From Methylocystis sp. B8 (GTDB taxonomy: Bacteria; Pseudomonadota; Alphaproteobacteria; Rhizobiales; Beijerinckiaceae), in NCBI RefSeq assembly GCF_005771425.1, contig NZ_VBTZ01000001.1:434001-498000 (forward strand): a stretch of 64,000 bases of DNA. Direction: 5' to 3'. A program made the position numbers and the translations under genes. Position 1 is the first letter of the stretch. Every line of letters starts with the position of its first letter. The notes beneath the pieces were generated by a model. The model did not search any database. It saw only the letters and a list, made by a program, of their open reading frames with translations, and was not told the DNA's origin. Of the stretch, positions 1 to 9,349 are shown piece by piece.

Positions 1-2146
1 CGGCGTAGGCGTCATGCGGAATGTGTTGCGACACCATTGCGTCGATCACGTCGGCGCGCATATCGCCGACCTGCTCTTCGACGCTCTCCTCATCCATGAT
101 TTCGCGCCGGCGCTCGAAAATCACCTTGCGCTGGTCGTTCATGACGTTGTCGAATTTGAGGATGTTCTTGCGGATGTCGAAGTTGCGCGCCTCGACCTTA
201 TGCTGCGCCTTCTCGATCGCCTTGTTGATCCACGGGTGGACGATGGCTTCGCCTTCCTGCAATCCGAGCTTCACCAGCATCGAGTCCATGCGCTCCGAAC
301 CGAAGATGCGCATGAGATCGTCTTGCAGCGACAGGAAGAATTTCGAGCGGCCCGGGTCGCCCTGACGTCCGGAGCGGCCGCGCAGCTGATTATCGATGCG
401 CCGGCTCTCGTGGCGCTCCGTGCCGACGATGTAGAGGCCGCCGGAAGCGATCGCCTTTTCCTTGAAGTCGGCGACTTCCTCGCGGATTTCCGCTTCCTTC
501 TTGGCGCGCGCGTCGCCTTCGAGACCGGCGCATTCCTGCGTCACGCGCATTTCGACATTGCCGCCAAGCTGAATGTCGGTGCCGCGGCCCGCCATGTTGG
601 TGGCGATGGTGATCGCGCCAGGCACGCCCGCCTCCGCCACGATATAGGCTTCCTGTTCGTGGAAGCGCGCGTTGAGCACCGCGAAGAGTTTCGACGGCTT
701 GCCCGAGCGCGCCGCGTCATAGAGTTTGGAAAGGCCCTTCGGATCGGCGAAGTCGATCATCTTGTATCCCTGCGACAGCAGGAACTCCGCCAACTGCTCC
801 GACTTTTCGATTGAGGTCGTGCCGACGAGCATCGGCTGCATCCGTCCGTTCGCGTCCTTGATCTCGGCGGCGATCGCGTTGAGCTTCTCTTTGAAGGAGC
901 GATAGACCTCGTCGTCCTCATCGAGGCGGCAGACCGGGCGGTTTGTCGGAATTTCGACGACGTCGAGCTTGTAGATTTCGGCGAATTCGTCCGCCTCTGT
1001 CGCCGCCGTGCCGGTCATGCCGGCGAGCTTGTCATAGAGACGGAAATAATTCTGGAAGGTGATCGACGCGAGAGTGACGTTTTCAGGCTGAACCTGAACG
1101 CGCTCCTTCGCTTCGAGCGCCTGATGCAGACCTTCCGAATAGCGGCGGCCGGGCATCATGCGGCCGGTGAATTCGTCGATGATGACCACTTCGTTGTTGC
1201 GGACGATGTAGTCCTTATCTTTTTGAAAGAGCTTATGCGCGCGCAGCGCCTGATTGACGTGATGCACGAGCGTGACGTTGTGCGCTTCATAGAGCGCGCC
1301 GTCGGTCAGCGCTCCCGCTTCGACCAGCAGCTCTTCCATGTGCTCATTGCCAGCGTCGGTCAGGTGAACCGTGCGCTGTTTCTCGTCGAGCTCGAAGTCG
1401 TCGGCGTTGAGCTTCGGGATGAGCCTGTCGATCGTGTTGTAGAGATCGGATTTATCGTCGATCGCGCCCGAGATGATGAGCGGCGTGCGCGCCTCGTCGA
1501 CTAGGATCGAGTCCACTTCGTCGACGATCGCGAAATTATGTCCGCGCTGCACCATCTGCGAGAATTCATATTTCATATTGTCGCGCAGATAGTCGAAGCC
1601 GAATTCGTTATTAGTGCCGTAGGTGATGTCGCAGGCGTAGGCGGTCGCGCGGTCGTCGTCCATCAGATCGTGCACCACGACGCCGACGCTCATGCCGAGA
1701 AATTTGTAGATCTGGCCCATCCATTCGGCGTCGCGTTTGGCCAGATAATCGTTCACCGTGACGACATGGACGCCTTTGCCTGCGAGCGCGTTGAGATAGA
1801 CGGCGAGCGTGGCGACGAGGGTCTTGCCTTCGCCCGTGCGCATCTCCGAGATCGCGCCTTCATGCAGCACCATGCCGCCGATGAGCTGGACGTCGAAATG
1901 GCGTTGGCCTAGGGTGCGCTTGGCCGCCTCGCGCACTGTCGCGAAGGCCGGAACGAGCAGGTCATCGAGCGTCTTGCCGGCTGTGAGTTCTTCACGAAAC
2001 TGGCGGGTGCGATCCCGCAGCTCTTCGTCGGTCAGCGCCTCGACTTGCGACTCCAGGGCATTGATCGCATTGACCTTCGGCGCATAGGTCTTGAGACGGC
2101 GATCATTGGCCGTGCCGAAAATCTTCTTGGCGAGTGCGCCGATCAT
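1..2146 (-). CDS. secA: SecA preprotein translocase ATPase (3' end cut by window)
   Basis: The reverse strand encodes about 715 residues of SecA, the cytoplasmic motor that drives unfolded preproteins through SecYEG. The start [10 protein letters not shown] is canonical. The Walker A GEGKT lies near residues 104-109 and a Walker B/DEVDS segment near 210. The helicase-like signatures TNMAGRGTD and [11 protein letters not shown] are both present. The frame is open to the left edge, so the C-terminal tail, which usually carries a zinc-binding SecB/lipid contact, is outside the window. An AGAGG sits about 7 nt before the ATG. The gene is divergent from the small secreted-protein gene at 2494. Confidence 0.97.
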   Translation of the reverse strand, partial: MIGALAKKIFGTANDRRLKTYAPKVNAINALESQVEALTDEELRDRTRQFREELTAGKTLDDLLVPAFATVREAAKRTLGQRHFDVQLIGGMVLHEGAISEMRTGEGKTLVATLAVYLNALAGKGVHVVTVNDYLAKRDAEWMGQIYKFLGMSVGVVVHDLMDDDRATAYACDITYGTNNEFGFDYLRDNMKYEFSQMVQRGHNFAIVDEVDSILVDEARTPLIISGAIDDKSDLYNTIDRLIPKLNADDFELDEKQRTVHLTDAGNEHMEELLVEAGALTDGALYEAHNVTLVHHVNQALRAHKLFQKDKDYIVRNNEVVIIDEFTGRMMPGRRYSEGLHQALEAKERVQVQPENVTLASITFQNYFRLYDKLAGMTGTAATEADEFAEIYKLDVVEIPTNRPVCRLDEDDEVYRSFKEKLNAIAAEIKDANGRMQPMLVGTTSIEKSEQLAEFLLSQGYKMIDFADPKGLSKLYDAARSGKPSKLFAVLNARFHEQEAYIVAEAGVPGAITIATNMAGRGTDIQLGGNVEMRVTQECAGLEGDARAKKEAEIREEVADFKEKAIASGGLYIVGTERHESRRIDNQLRGRSGRQGDPGRSKFFLSLQDDLMRIFGSERMDSMLVKLGLQEGEAIVHPWINKAIEKAQHKVEARNFDIRKNILKFDNVMNDQRKVIFERRREIMDEESVEEQVGDMRADVIDAMVSQHIPHDAYA

Positions 2147-2493
2147 TCTTGCGAACCTCTCTCCCGCGCAGCGTCTGCCGCCTTCTCGGCGCGCCGGGGG
2201 ACGGCTGCCGGCGGAACGTCGCATAAAGCATGAATAACATCCGCCTGCGACATCGCCCCAATGGCGGCGGGGCGCCGAGATTGACGCGGCGTTTCCGCCG
2301 GAGAGATAAGAGCCGCCAGAAACCTTGTCAATGTAAGGGATTTCCGCGCAACGCTATGTGGAACGGGACTGGCTCATCGCCTGAGGGTAAGCCAAATGGA
2401 CGTTGACGGCGATCAACGCCGAGCCTAGCGTTGGCTCGCCATCCTATTTTAGGGCCGCGTCTTTATCTGCGGCGCATTTACATGGAGGCTCTT
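2147..2493. other. Intergenic region between secA and a divergent small gene
   Basis: About 350 nt separate divergently transcribed secA and the small exported protein. It must hold promoters for both, but I cannot place convincing -35/-10 boxes. Short reading frames here (for example the reverse frame at 2143-2331) show no family features and overlap the secA start, so I do not call them genes. Confidence 0.5.
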
Positions 2494-2787
2494 TTGACGA
2501 GACGTCATTATTTGCTGGTCACGGCTTTAGGCGCCGCGATTGTTCTTTACGGCGCGACGGCGCAGGCCCAGCGCCGAACCCCGTCCGGATCCGCCGTCAG
2601 CCCGACGGAACATTTCGGCGATAAGGCGCCTCCAAAGGAAGAGGCTGCGCCCCCGAGCAAGAAACCGATTTCCGGTGAGGAGGAGGCTCGGCCCGGCGTC
2701 GGCGAAGTTTCCAAGGAACCGCCCGTTCCGACCAAGGCGCGCTCCATCCGTTTGGATCCTAAGGCCCAGCCTACGCCCAAGCCCTAA
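2494..2787 (+). CDS. Small exported Pro/Lys/Glu-rich hypothetical protein
   Basis: A protein of about 97 residues with a signal peptide (MTRRHYLLVTALGAAIVLYG, then ATAQAQ), cut probably after AQA, followed by a low-complexity tail rich in Pro, Lys and Glu. No enzyme motif is visible. The start is chosen as TTG at 2494 because GGAGG at 2484-2488 sits 5 nt upstream. The ATG at 2482 would overlap that ribosome-binding site. The protein is probably periplasmic. The function is unknown. It lies 39 nt before another exported-protein gene and may be co-transcribed with it. Confidence 0.6.
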   Translation: MTRRHYLLVTALGAAIVLYGATAQAQRRTPSGSAVSPTEHFGDKAPPKEEAAPPSKKPISGEEEARPGVGEVSKEPPVPTKARSIRLDPKAQPTPKP

Positions 2788-2826
2788 TTTTCATTGCGTC
2801 CCGGCGCATTTTGCAACGAGGGGACT

Positions 2827-3243
2827 ATGCGCAAATTTTTGATCTTATTGGCGACGCTCAGCGTCATCTGCGGGCCGAACGCCGCTCAGGCCTGGTTCAA
2901 ATTTCACAATAAAACGAACGCCACAGTGTGGGTGTCGTTCCTCTGGTATTCGCCGGGCTGTTCCGACGGCGGAGATTGGACAAAAAAGGGCTGGTGGAAA
3001 TTAGACCCCGGCCAGACCAAGACGGTCTTTGGCCAGGATCTGCAGAGCGTCAACACCTATTATTATTGGTATGCCGAATCGAACGACGGCGCGAAATGGA
3101 GCGGTCCTTTCAATATCTGCGTGCCGCAGAGCGCGTATCAGTGGTGCATCAACACCTGTTGCACGCCGACGTGCCGGACAGTCGGCTTCCGCGAGAAATA
3201 TATCGGCAGCTACAACAATTACACGATCAATCTCGTCAAATAG
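2827..3243 (+). CDS. Exported DUF1036-like protein
   Basis: A protein of 138 residues with an N-terminal signal peptide ending ...NAAQA, followed by WFKFHNKT. The mature part is rich in aromatic residues and cysteines (WYSPGC, CVPQ, CINTCCTPTC) and resembles DUF1036, a family of small secreted proteins of unknown role. The start at 2827 is preferred over the upstream ATG because CGAGGGG lies just upstream and because it puts the hydrophobic leader at the N terminus. The mature domain would probably be disulfide-bonded in the periplasm. Confidence 0.7.
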   Translation: MRKFLILLATLSVICGPNAAQAWFKFHNKTNATVWVSFLWYSPGCSDGGDWTKKGWWKLDPGQTKTVFGQDLQSVNTYYYWYAESNDGAKWSGPFNICVPQSAYQWCINTCCTPTCRTVGFREKYIGSYNNYTINLVK

Positions 3244-3248
3244 CGCGC

Positions 3249-4223
3249 TTAACGCGCTTCATTGAGCGGCCGCAGCGGGCGGGGCATCGCGCCCGTGTCC
3301 ATGAGCCGCGAAAACAGTTTTATGCCGACTGGCTCATTGCCATTGGGGTGCACGAGCACGATCGAGCCCGGTCGGGGCCTTAGGCCGAGCGCCAGCCAGC
3401 TGTCCGCCCCGAGCGGGATCAGATGGCGATCTCGGATATGCTCCAGCAGCGCGGAATCTGCGACCAATCCTGGAAATCGAAAAAAGACCGATGGCGTCGC
3501 CCCTTCAGCGATGATGAGCTTTTCCGTCTCGAATATCTCGCGATCGACATCCACGCCCGGGCGCAGAAAATAATTCTGCCTGTCTGGAAGACCGGCGACA
3601 TAGGGATGGCTGTAGGAATGGCTTGCCCATGTGATAGCGAGCGCTCCGGTCCGCGCCTTTTCGCGCAGCCAGGCGAAATCGGCGCGATGATGCGCAAGCC
3701 ATGCGCCCGAGACGGCTAGCGCGACCGGCGTATGTGGGCCCTGCGCGGCGAGCTTTTCGAAGAAGGCGCGGTCCAGCGGCTTGTGTGTGGGACAGAGATC
3801 GCCGGTGACGAAGGCGCCGTCTCCGGCCCCTTGAATGAGGCCAGCGTTGACGAGCGCCGGCGGGCGCGCCGAGTCTTGAGTCGGATGCAGCGCCTTCAAA
3901 TAGCGTGTCTCGGCCTGCGCCGCGTCGCTCGTCTCTTCGCAGCGCCAGCACGCCGCGCGCTCCAGCGAAGTCTGCAATGATTGCGGATCGACTGTGAGAA
4001 GCAGCGCCTCTCCGTCGACGTTCATCCGTCGAATGGCGAGTCGCGACTCGTCACCATTATCGCAGGCTTCGAAAACCGGCGGGTAGTCGCGCACCCGCTC
4101 ATCAGCCGGCGTGGGGCCGGGCGTGATTTCGACAGGCGCGCAGGAGATCTCTTCGCCATACGCCGTTGCGGCGCCGGCGACGGACGCCCACAATAGCAGC
4201 ACGAGGAGCCGTCTTACGATCAT
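3249..4223 (-). CDS. Exported polysaccharide deacetylase-family protein
   Basis: A protein of 324 residues with signal peptide MIVRRLLVLLLWASVAGAAT. It has NodB/polysaccharide deacetylase-like features: GDLCPTHKPLDRAFFEKL, a WASHSYSHPY motif matching the conserved H-S/T-x3-H metal site, a FFRFPG motif, and VLVHPNG near the end. Members deacetylate carbohydrate polymers such as peptidoglycan or exopolysaccharide in the periplasm. The usual first-motif double Asp is altered here (TGDLC), so activity is uncertain. Its ATG (4223-4221) overlaps the start of the divergent GNAT gene. Confidence 0.75.
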   Translation of the reverse strand: MIVRRLLVLLLWASVAGAATAYGEEISCAPVEITPGPTPADERVRDYPPVFEACDNGDESRLAIRRMNVDGEALLLTVDPQSLQTSLERAACWRCEETSDAAQAETRYLKALHPTQDSARPPALVNAGLIQGAGDGAFVTGDLCPTHKPLDRAFFEKLAAQGPHTPVALAVSGAWLAHHRADFAWLREKARTGALAITWASHSYSHPYVAGLPDRQNYFLRPGVDVDREIFETEKLIIAEGATPSVFFRFPGLVADSALLEHIRDRHLIPLGADSWLALGLRPRPGSIVLVHPNGNEPVGIKLFSRLMDTGAMPRPLRPLNEAR

Positions 4224-4653
4224 GATCAAAAACGAAGTGGTTGAGAAAATCGCTTTTTCAATCGAGTCAGCCGAATCGGCCGAGCTTGCGGCAAGGCTCG
4301 GCGAGGAAGTTGCGGCCCAGTTCGGCGCGCGCGATGAAAGGCCCCTTTCAATAGTGGCGCGCGATGCGCAGGGGGCGTTCGTCGGCGGACTCAATGGCGT
4401 CTCGCACTGGCGTTGGCTTTACGTTCGTCATTTGTGGGTGGAGAAGTCACAGCGCGGGCGCGGCCTCGGACGTCGGGTTATGACGGAAGCCGAGCGGCTC
4501 GCCCAGGAACGCGGCTGCGTCGGGGTCTATGTCGACACATTCGACCCGCAGGCGGCCGCCTTCTATGAAGCTCTCGGATTTACGCGAGCGGGAAAGATCG
4601 TCGGCTTTCCTCCCGGACATGCGCGGCTCTTTTTTAGAAAGTTGCTGCGTTGA
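4222..4653 (+). CDS. GNAT-family N-acetyltransferase
   Basis: A protein of 143 residues with the acetyl-CoA-binding motif QRGRGLGRRVM and the late GNAT signature DTFDPQAAAFYEALGF. These enzymes transfer acetyl groups from acetyl-CoA to amines, and the substrate cannot be told from sequence. The ATG at 4222 overlaps the divergent deacetylase start by two bases within CATG. An internal start is possible, but no better ribosome-binding site is visible. Its TGA overlaps the upstream TTG start candidate of the alcohol dehydrogenase gene. Confidence 0.85.
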   Translation: MIKNEVVEKIAFSIESAESAELAARLGEEVAAQFGARDERPLSIVARDAQGAFVGGLNGVSHWRWLYVRHLWVEKSQRGRGLGRRVMTEAERLAQERGCVGVYVDTFDPQAAAFYEALGFTRAGKIVGFPPGHARLFFRKLLR

Positions 4654-4658
4654 CAGTG

Positions 4659-5645
4659 ATGATGAAGGCCATGGTCCTGCAGCGGCCGAATACGCCGCTT
4701 GTCTTGGAGGAGCGACCGCTCCCAATTCCCCGGGCCGGCGAACTGCGGCTCAAGGTTGAAGCTTGCGGCGTTTGCCGCACCGATCTTCATGTCGTCGACG
4801 GCGAACTCACGCAGCCGAAGCTTCCCATCATTCCGGGCCATGAAATCGTCGGGCGCGTCGATGCGATCGGCGCCGCCGTGACTGGTTTCTCCCCGGGGCA
4901 ACGAGTCGGCGTTCCTTGGCTCGGCCATACCTGCGGGCATTGTCCCTACTGCATGAGCGCGCGCGAAAACCTATGCGACGATCCGCTCTTCACCGGCTAC
5001 ACGCGCGACGGCGGCTATGCGACCCACGCTGTCGCCGACGCCTCTTACTGCTTCCCACTGCCGGAGAGCGGCGATCCGGCGACGCTCGCGCCGTTGCTCT
5101 GCGCGGGTCTCATCGGCTGGCGCACGTTGAAGATGGCGGGTCCGGCGGTAGTGATTGGGATCTACGGCTTCGGGGCCGCCGCGCATATCATCGCTCAGGT
5201 CGCGATCGCGCAGGGCAAGCGCGTTCACGCTTTCGTGCGGCCGGGCGATCAGGCTGCTGCTGATTTCGCGCTGTCGCTTGGCGCCGCGTCAGCGCAGGAC
5301 TCTGACGCGCCCCCGCCCGAGCCGCTCGACGCCGCGTTGATCTTTGCGCCGGTCGGCGCGCTTGTCCCGCGCGCCCTCGCCGCGACGAAGAAGGGCGGCG
5401 CCGTCGTCTGCGGCGGCATTCACATGAGCGACATTCCGAGCTTTCCCTATGCGCTGCTCTGGGAGGAGCGGCGACTTCTGTCGGTGGCGAACCTCACGCG
5501 CGAAGATGCGCGCGAGTTTCTCGCGCTGGCCCCGACGTTGCCGCTGAAGATGCACACGGCGCGCTATCCGCTCGCGAAGGCGAACGAGGCGCTTGCTGAT
5601 TTGCGCGAAGGTCGGCTGCAAGGCGCAGCGGTGCTCATCCCGTAG
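4659..5645 (+). CDS. Zinc-dependent alcohol dehydrogenase (MDR family)
   Basis: A protein of 328 residues. Catalytic zinc ligands are in ACGVCRTD (C36) and GHE (H61, E62). The structural zinc cysteines are C92, C95, C98 and C106 in TCGHCPYC...ENLC. A Rossmann glycine motif GIYGFGAAAH follows. It probably oxidises or reduces short alcohols or aldehydes with NAD(P). The start is ambiguous: TTG 4650 overlaps the preceding stop, and ATG 4659 and ATG 4662 follow. I use 4659. It is probably co-transcribed with the GNAT gene and ends just before the palindromic repeats. Confidence 0.9.
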   Translation: MMKAMVLQRPNTPLVLEERPLPIPRAGELRLKVEACGVCRTDLHVVDGELTQPKLPIIPGHEIVGRVDAIGAAVTGFSPGQRVGVPWLGHTCGHCPYCMSARENLCDDPLFTGYTRDGGYATHAVADASYCFPLPESGDPATLAPLLCAGLIGWRTLKMAGPAVVIGIYGFGAAAHIIAQVAIAQGKRVHAFVRPGDQAAADFALSLGAASAQDSDAPPPEPLDAALIFAPVGALVPRALAATKKGGAVVCGGIHMSDIPSFPYALLWEERRLLSVANLTREDAREFLALAPTLPLKMHTARYPLAKANEALADLREGRLQGAAVLIP

Positions 5646-5675
5646 TCGGTCAACGCGCGAAGCCTCGACATTTGG

Positions 5676-5760
5676 CCGTCATTGCGAGGCGCGTAAGCGC
5701 CGAAGCAATCCAGGCCGCTTCGCGATTCTGGATTGCTTCGCCTTCGGCTCGCAATGACGG
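5676..5760. repeat. Compound palindromic repeat, copy A
   Basis: The outer arms CCGTCATTGCGAG (5676-5688) and CTCGCAATGACGG (5748-5760) are perfect 13-nt inverted repeats. The inner arms CGAAGCAATCCAG (5701-5713) and CTGGATTGCTTCG (5728-5740) are a second perfect 13-nt pair. The element can fold into a long cruciform. It lies downstream of the alcohol dehydrogenase gene and upstream of a similar element, between convergent genes. The ends GTCAT...ATGAC and inner ATCCA...TGGAT recur in copies B and C. Confidence 0.85.
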
Positions 5761-5772
5761 CTCATACTACCG

Positions 5773-5875
5773 GTCATTCCCGACGAACCGAAGGTTCGAT
5801 CGGGAATCTAGGAGCAACGTCACGGATGGTTTCCCTGGATTCCCCATCGCGCGCTTAGCGCGCGTCGGGAATGAC
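5773..5875. repeat. Compound palindromic repeat, copy B, overlapping a gene 3' end
   Basis: The outer arms GTCATTCCCGAC (5773-5784) and GTCGGGAATGAC (5864-5875) are perfect inverted repeats. Local hairpins lie inside each half (GAACCGAAGGTTC; GCGCGCTTAGCGCGC). The near-inner arms are GGGAATCTA and TGGATTCCC. The architecture matches copies A and C. The right arm encodes the last residues (VIPDAR and stop) of the reverse-strand kinase gene, so the repeat probably inserted at or supplied that gene end. Confidence 0.85.
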
Positions 5876-7381
5876 GTAGTTGACGGCTCCTTGCGACAAT
5901 GACTCAAAAGTCGCCGCAATCTCAGTGGCGACTTTCGCTGCATCTTTCGACGCATCGATTTTGAGCCATTCGATCTCGCCGGTCGCTTTCTCCATTTGCG
6001 CGTGAAGCACGTCGCGCGTGGCGTCGGACACGTCGTTGACGCGCGCGTCGACGCGCGCCACGCGCTGGGCGAGATCGAGATCGAGCCAGACGCCCAGGAA
6101 CGGCGCGCGCGCATGTTCGGCCGCGGCTTGTATCGCTTCGCGGTCTTCAGGACGATCGAAGACGGCGTCGACGATGACCGGCCAGCCGAGCGCGGCCGTT
6201 CGCGCCGCAACGTCGAACATCTCGGCATAAACTTTTGCTGAAACAGTGCTGGCGTAGGCTTCGTGGGGAAGACGTTCGGTCGGCGCGACGCCAAAGAGCC
6301 GCTTGCGGATGCGGTCGCTGTTGATCACGCGCGCGCCCGGCGGACATCCGATGTGTGGCGCGAGCACCGCGGCGATGCTCGACTTGCCTGATCCGCTGAG
6401 GCCGCCGATTGCAATGATGGCGCCTTTGGCCGGCGTGAGCAGCGTCTCGGCGAGATTGAAATAGAGCCGGGCGCGTTCAGCGTTTTGTTGTGACGCTTCA
6501 ACATGTGCGCGTATGGCGGCGCGCAGCGACATGAAAAAAGGGAGAAGCGGCAAGCCGTCGGTTTCGTCGCGCGCATCGAGATAGCGGTTGAAGGCGACAT
6601 TTGAGAAGTCGTAAGCGCCGACCCGCCAGAGATCCATCAGCAGGAAACCGACATCATACAGCACGTCGATCGTTGCGATCTCGTCATCGAATTCGAGACA
6701 GTCGAAGAGCGTCGGCGCGCCTTCGAACAGGCATATGTTGCGTAGCGTCAGATCGCCGTGGCAGCGGCGCACCTTGCCCTGCGCCTTGCGCGAGTCGAGC
6801 AGCGCGCTCTTCGTATCGAGCGCCTGGCTGAGTCGTGCGACAAGCGCGTCGATCCGCTTCGCGCTGGCAGCCGCCGCCTTGTGCAGACTCAAGGCTGTCT
6901 CATCAAGGATTCGACGCATCGCCGCCGCGCCGCCGCGCGTGCGGTCTGGCGCCGCATCATCATGAGACTTGGCGATTTGACGCGCGAGCGACTCGACCAT
7001 TTCACGCGTCAGGCGGTCGTCCTTCGCAATCTGGTCGAATAGGTCGTCGTCGGCGAAACGCCGCATAACGACCACGGCGTCGACCATCTCCCCCGCGCCG
7101 TCGAGCGCCAGCCGCCTGTTCGACTCGCGGGTGACGCGGCGCGAGCCGAGATAGAGTTGAGGCGCGAAGCGCTTGTTGAGCGTCGCTTCGCGCTCGCACA
7201 TGTCCAAACGGCGCGCCGGCGTCGAGAAGTCGAGATAGGGGAAGCGCACCGCTTTCTTGAGCTTATAGGCGTGCGTCTTGCTGAGCGCGACAATGGATAT
7301 GTGAGTCGTGACGATCCGCTCCGCGCCGCCGTCGAGCGACGCAAGAAAGCGCACGACTTCATCCTGCGCGCCAAAATCCAT
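5855..7381 (-). CDS. Bifunctional aminoglycoside-phosphotransferase-like / P-loop kinase protein
   Basis: A protein of 508 residues. The N-terminal half resembles APH-type kinases (COG2187), with HGDLTLRNIC as the Brenner-like catalytic loop and DCLEFDDE as the metal site. The C-terminal half is a P-loop kinase (COG0645), with Walker A GGLSGSGKSS and a following INSDRIRKRLFG segment. The fused family is widespread in Proteobacteria and its substrate is unknown. The start MDFGAQDEVV at 7381 is preferred to an upstream ATG in a poorly conserved leader. The last six residues are encoded by palindromic repeat B. Confidence 0.85.
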   Translation of the reverse strand: MDFGAQDEVVRFLASLDGGAERIVTTHISIVALSKTHAYKLKKAVRFPYLDFSTPARRLDMCEREATLNKRFAPQLYLGSRRVTRESNRRLALDGAGEMVDAVVVMRRFADDDLFDQIAKDDRLTREMVESLARQIAKSHDDAAPDRTRGGAAAMRRILDETALSLHKAAAASAKRIDALVARLSQALDTKSALLDSRKAQGKVRRCHGDLTLRNICLFEGAPTLFDCLEFDDEIATIDVLYDVGFLLMDLWRVGAYDFSNVAFNRYLDARDETDGLPLLPFFMSLRAAIRAHVEASQQNAERARLYFNLAETLLTPAKGAIIAIGGLSGSGKSSIAAVLAPHIGCPPGARVINSDRIRKRLFGVAPTERLPHEAYASTVSAKVYAEMFDVAARTAALGWPVIVDAVFDRPEDREAIQAAAEHARAPFLGVWLDLDLAQRVARVDARVNDVSDATRDVLHAQMEKATGEIEWLKIDASKDAAKVATEIAATFESLSQGAVNYVIPDAR

Positions 7382-7454
7382 AAAGCGCCTCGCCGAGCCT
7401 CGCTTATAGCCTGCTTGCGAGGGCCTTCCCAAGAGCGAGGCTTGCGGGCGAACG

Positions 7455-7703
7455 CTATTCCATGCCGAGCGCGGAAAGATAGAGGTCGAGGATCTCCTCT
7501 TCCTCCTGCCGCTTGTGCTTGTCCAGTCGGCGGATCGACACGATCTTGCGCATCACCTTGGGGTCGAACCCCGTCCCCTTAGCTTCCGCGTAGACATCCT
7601 TGATGTCGTCGCCGATCGCGCGCTTCTCCTCTTCGAGCTTCTCTATCCGCTCGATGAAGGCGCGCAAATGTCCGCCGTCGACGGCGTTGCTGTCCATGTG
7701 CAT
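7455..7703 (-). CDS. gapR: DUF2312 / GapR-like nucleoid protein
   Basis: A protein of 82 residues, highly charged and helical: [19 protein letters not shown], then [19 protein letters not shown] and [16 protein letters not shown]. This is the alphaproteobacterial DUF2312 family, whose Caulobacter member GapR clamps overtwisted DNA ahead of replication and transcription. The length and the [11 protein letters not shown] core fit the family well. It sits 73 nt upstream of the kinase gene on the same strand, with no obvious functional link. Confidence 0.9.
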   Translation of the reverse strand: MHMDSNAVDGGHLRAFIERIEKLEEEKRAIGDDIKDVYAEAKGTGFDPKVMRKIVSIRRLDKHKRQEEEEILDLYLSALGME

Positions 7704-7882
7704 TTCCCGAGGCTGCGCCGGGGGCAGGGCGCGCGCCGGCTGGGCGGGAGCCTTGCGACAAAGGAGGCGCCTCCGTCAAGGCGGCGCGGCGACTAATCCC
7801 CGAATTCCGCAGCCCGAGCGGCGCACTTGAAACCGCGCTTATGGCCGCCGATCTTTGGCGGAACAACCGAAAGCCGGAGTTG

Positions 7883-8365
7883 ATGACCGAGCGCGATCCC
7901 TTTTCTAGCGGCGAGCCGCCCATCAATCCAATCGGCGCGCGCGCCGCGCCTTACATTCCGCCGCAGGCGCTCGAAGGCGTTCGCACGCGCCGCATCATCG
8001 CCGTCATGCTCGACCTGATCCTCGTCTCCGGCATGTCGGCGGCGCTGTTCATCGCTCTCTTAATCCTCAGCGCCGGATTATCGGCGCTCATCCTGCCGCC
8101 GCTGTTTCCGATCGTCGCCTTTTTTTACAATGGGCTGACCGTCTCGGGCCGGCGAATGGCGACGCTTGGCATGGCGTTTATGGACCTGGAGATGCGCACC
8201 ATGGACGGAGATCCGGTGCCGTTTTTGCAGGCGGCGGTCCATGCCGTGCTGTTCTATATCACCTGGCTCTTCCCGCCGCTGCTGCTCGTTTCTCTGTTTA
8301 CGAGCGACAAGCGCTGCCTGCACGACATCCTGGCGGATGTGATCGTTTTGCGGCGGTCGTCTTAA
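7883..8365 (+). CDS. RDD-family membrane protein
   Basis: A protein of 160 residues. A Pro-rich cytoplasmic N terminus leads to RTRRIIAVMLDLILVSGMSA, which begins the RDD domain with the Arg/Asp pair at the membrane edge. Further hydrophobic segments follow (ALFIALLILSAGLSALIL; FLQAAVHAVLFYITWLFPPLL). RDD proteins are small inner-membrane proteins of poorly defined transport-like roles. ATG 7883 is chosen because CCGGAG lies just upstream. A start at 7841 would add 14 residues. Confidence 0.8.
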   Translation: MTERDPFSSGEPPINPIGARAAPYIPPQALEGVRTRRIIAVMLDLILVSGMSAALFIALLILSAGLSALILPPLFPIVAFFYNGLTVSGRRMATLGMAFMDLEMRTMDGDPVPFLQAAVHAVLFYITWLFPPLLLVSLFTSDKRCLHDILADVIVLRRSS

Positions 8366-8451
8366 ATTTTGCAACTTTCCCGCCGCAAATCTGGCCTTGG
8401 CGCGCGCCGCTCGGGCGCTCTAGATTAATTTCGAATCGGGAATGATCGAGC

Positions 8452-9183
8452 GTGACCAAAGAGCCGCGCGACGCGCCGCAATTCTACCTGACCTCTCCAG
8501 CGCCTTGCCCCTATTTGCCGGGACGCGAGGAGCGGAAGGTCTTCACCCATCTCATCGGGCTGCGCGCGCCGGCGCTCAATGACACGCTGACGCAATCAGG
8601 CTTCCGTCGCTCACAGACCATCGCGTACCGCCCTGCCTGTGAGCAGTGCCGAGCCTGCGTTTCCGTGAGGGTGAAGATCGAGGAGTTTGCGCCCTCGCGG
8701 GGGATGCGCCGCATTCTCCGGCGCAACGACAATCTTGTGGCCGAGACGCGTCCGGCGCGCGCGACGCATGAGCAATACGCCTTATTTCGCCGCTATGTCG
8801 GCGCACGCCATTCGGACGGCGGCATGGCCGACATGAGCATGGTCGACTACCAGATGATGATCGAAGACAGTCACGTCGACACGCGGCTGATCGAATATCG
8901 TCTCGCGACAGGGAATGGCGAGAAGGGTCCGTTGGTGGCCTGTTGCCTGACCGACCGGCTCACTGACGGCCTGTCGATGGTCTATTCCTTCTATGAGCCT
9001 GAACTCGAGCACCGTTCGCTCGGGGCCTACATGATTCTGGATCATGCCGCGCGCGCTCGAGGCTTCGGCCTGCCGCACGTCTATCTAGGCTATTGGGTCG
9101 AGGGCTCGCGTAAGATGGAATACAAGTCCCGCTTCCTGCCACAAGAGCGGCTTGGCATGAGCGGATGGATCCGGGTGGGTTGA
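8452..9183 (+). CDS. bpt: Aspartate/glutamate leucyltransferase (N-end rule)
   Basis: A protein of 243 residues starting with GTG ([14 protein letters not shown]). It matches the bacterial Ate1/Bpt family: [16 protein letters not shown], the cysteine cluster [11 protein letters not shown], and [17 protein letters not shown] with [18 protein letters not shown]. Bpt transfers leucine from Leu-tRNA to N-terminal Asp or Glu, marking proteins for ClpS/ClpAP degradation in the cytoplasm. It is a single gene after the RDD gene, and the length is normal for the family. Confidence 0.93.
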   Translation: MTKEPRDAPQFYLTSPAPCPYLPGREERKVFTHLIGLRAPALNDTLTQSGFRRSQTIAYRPACEQCRACVSVRVKIEEFAPSRGMRRILRRNDNLVAETRPARATHEQYALFRRYVGARHSDGGMADMSMVDYQMMIEDSHVDTRLIEYRLATGNGEKGPLVACCLTDRLTDGLSMVYSFYEPELEHRSLGAYMILDHAARARGFGLPHVYLGYWVEGSRKMEYKSRFLPQERLGMSGWIRVG

Positions 9184-9349
9184 GCTTGGGATTGGCGGGC
9201 GCTTCGGCGCCGTAGCTCCGCAGGCCACAAAATCGCCGGACTATTCGCGCCTTGTTAACGCCGAAGATGCACAACTCGATCAAAACAGCCGGCGCGGTCC
9301 CTTAGGCGGCGCCGTCTTTCGGCTTGACCACCGGGGGCGTTTCCCGGCG

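Noticed and set aside
14-814. Long forward-strand frames opposite secA (also 1124-1504, 1538-1912)
   Set aside because: They are antisense shadows of secA, which has unmistakable motifs on the reverse strand.
7763-7774. Palindrome GGAGGCGCCTCC before the RDD gene
   Set aside because: A 12-nt GC-rich palindrome is expected by chance in DNA of this composition, and nothing nearby supports a role.
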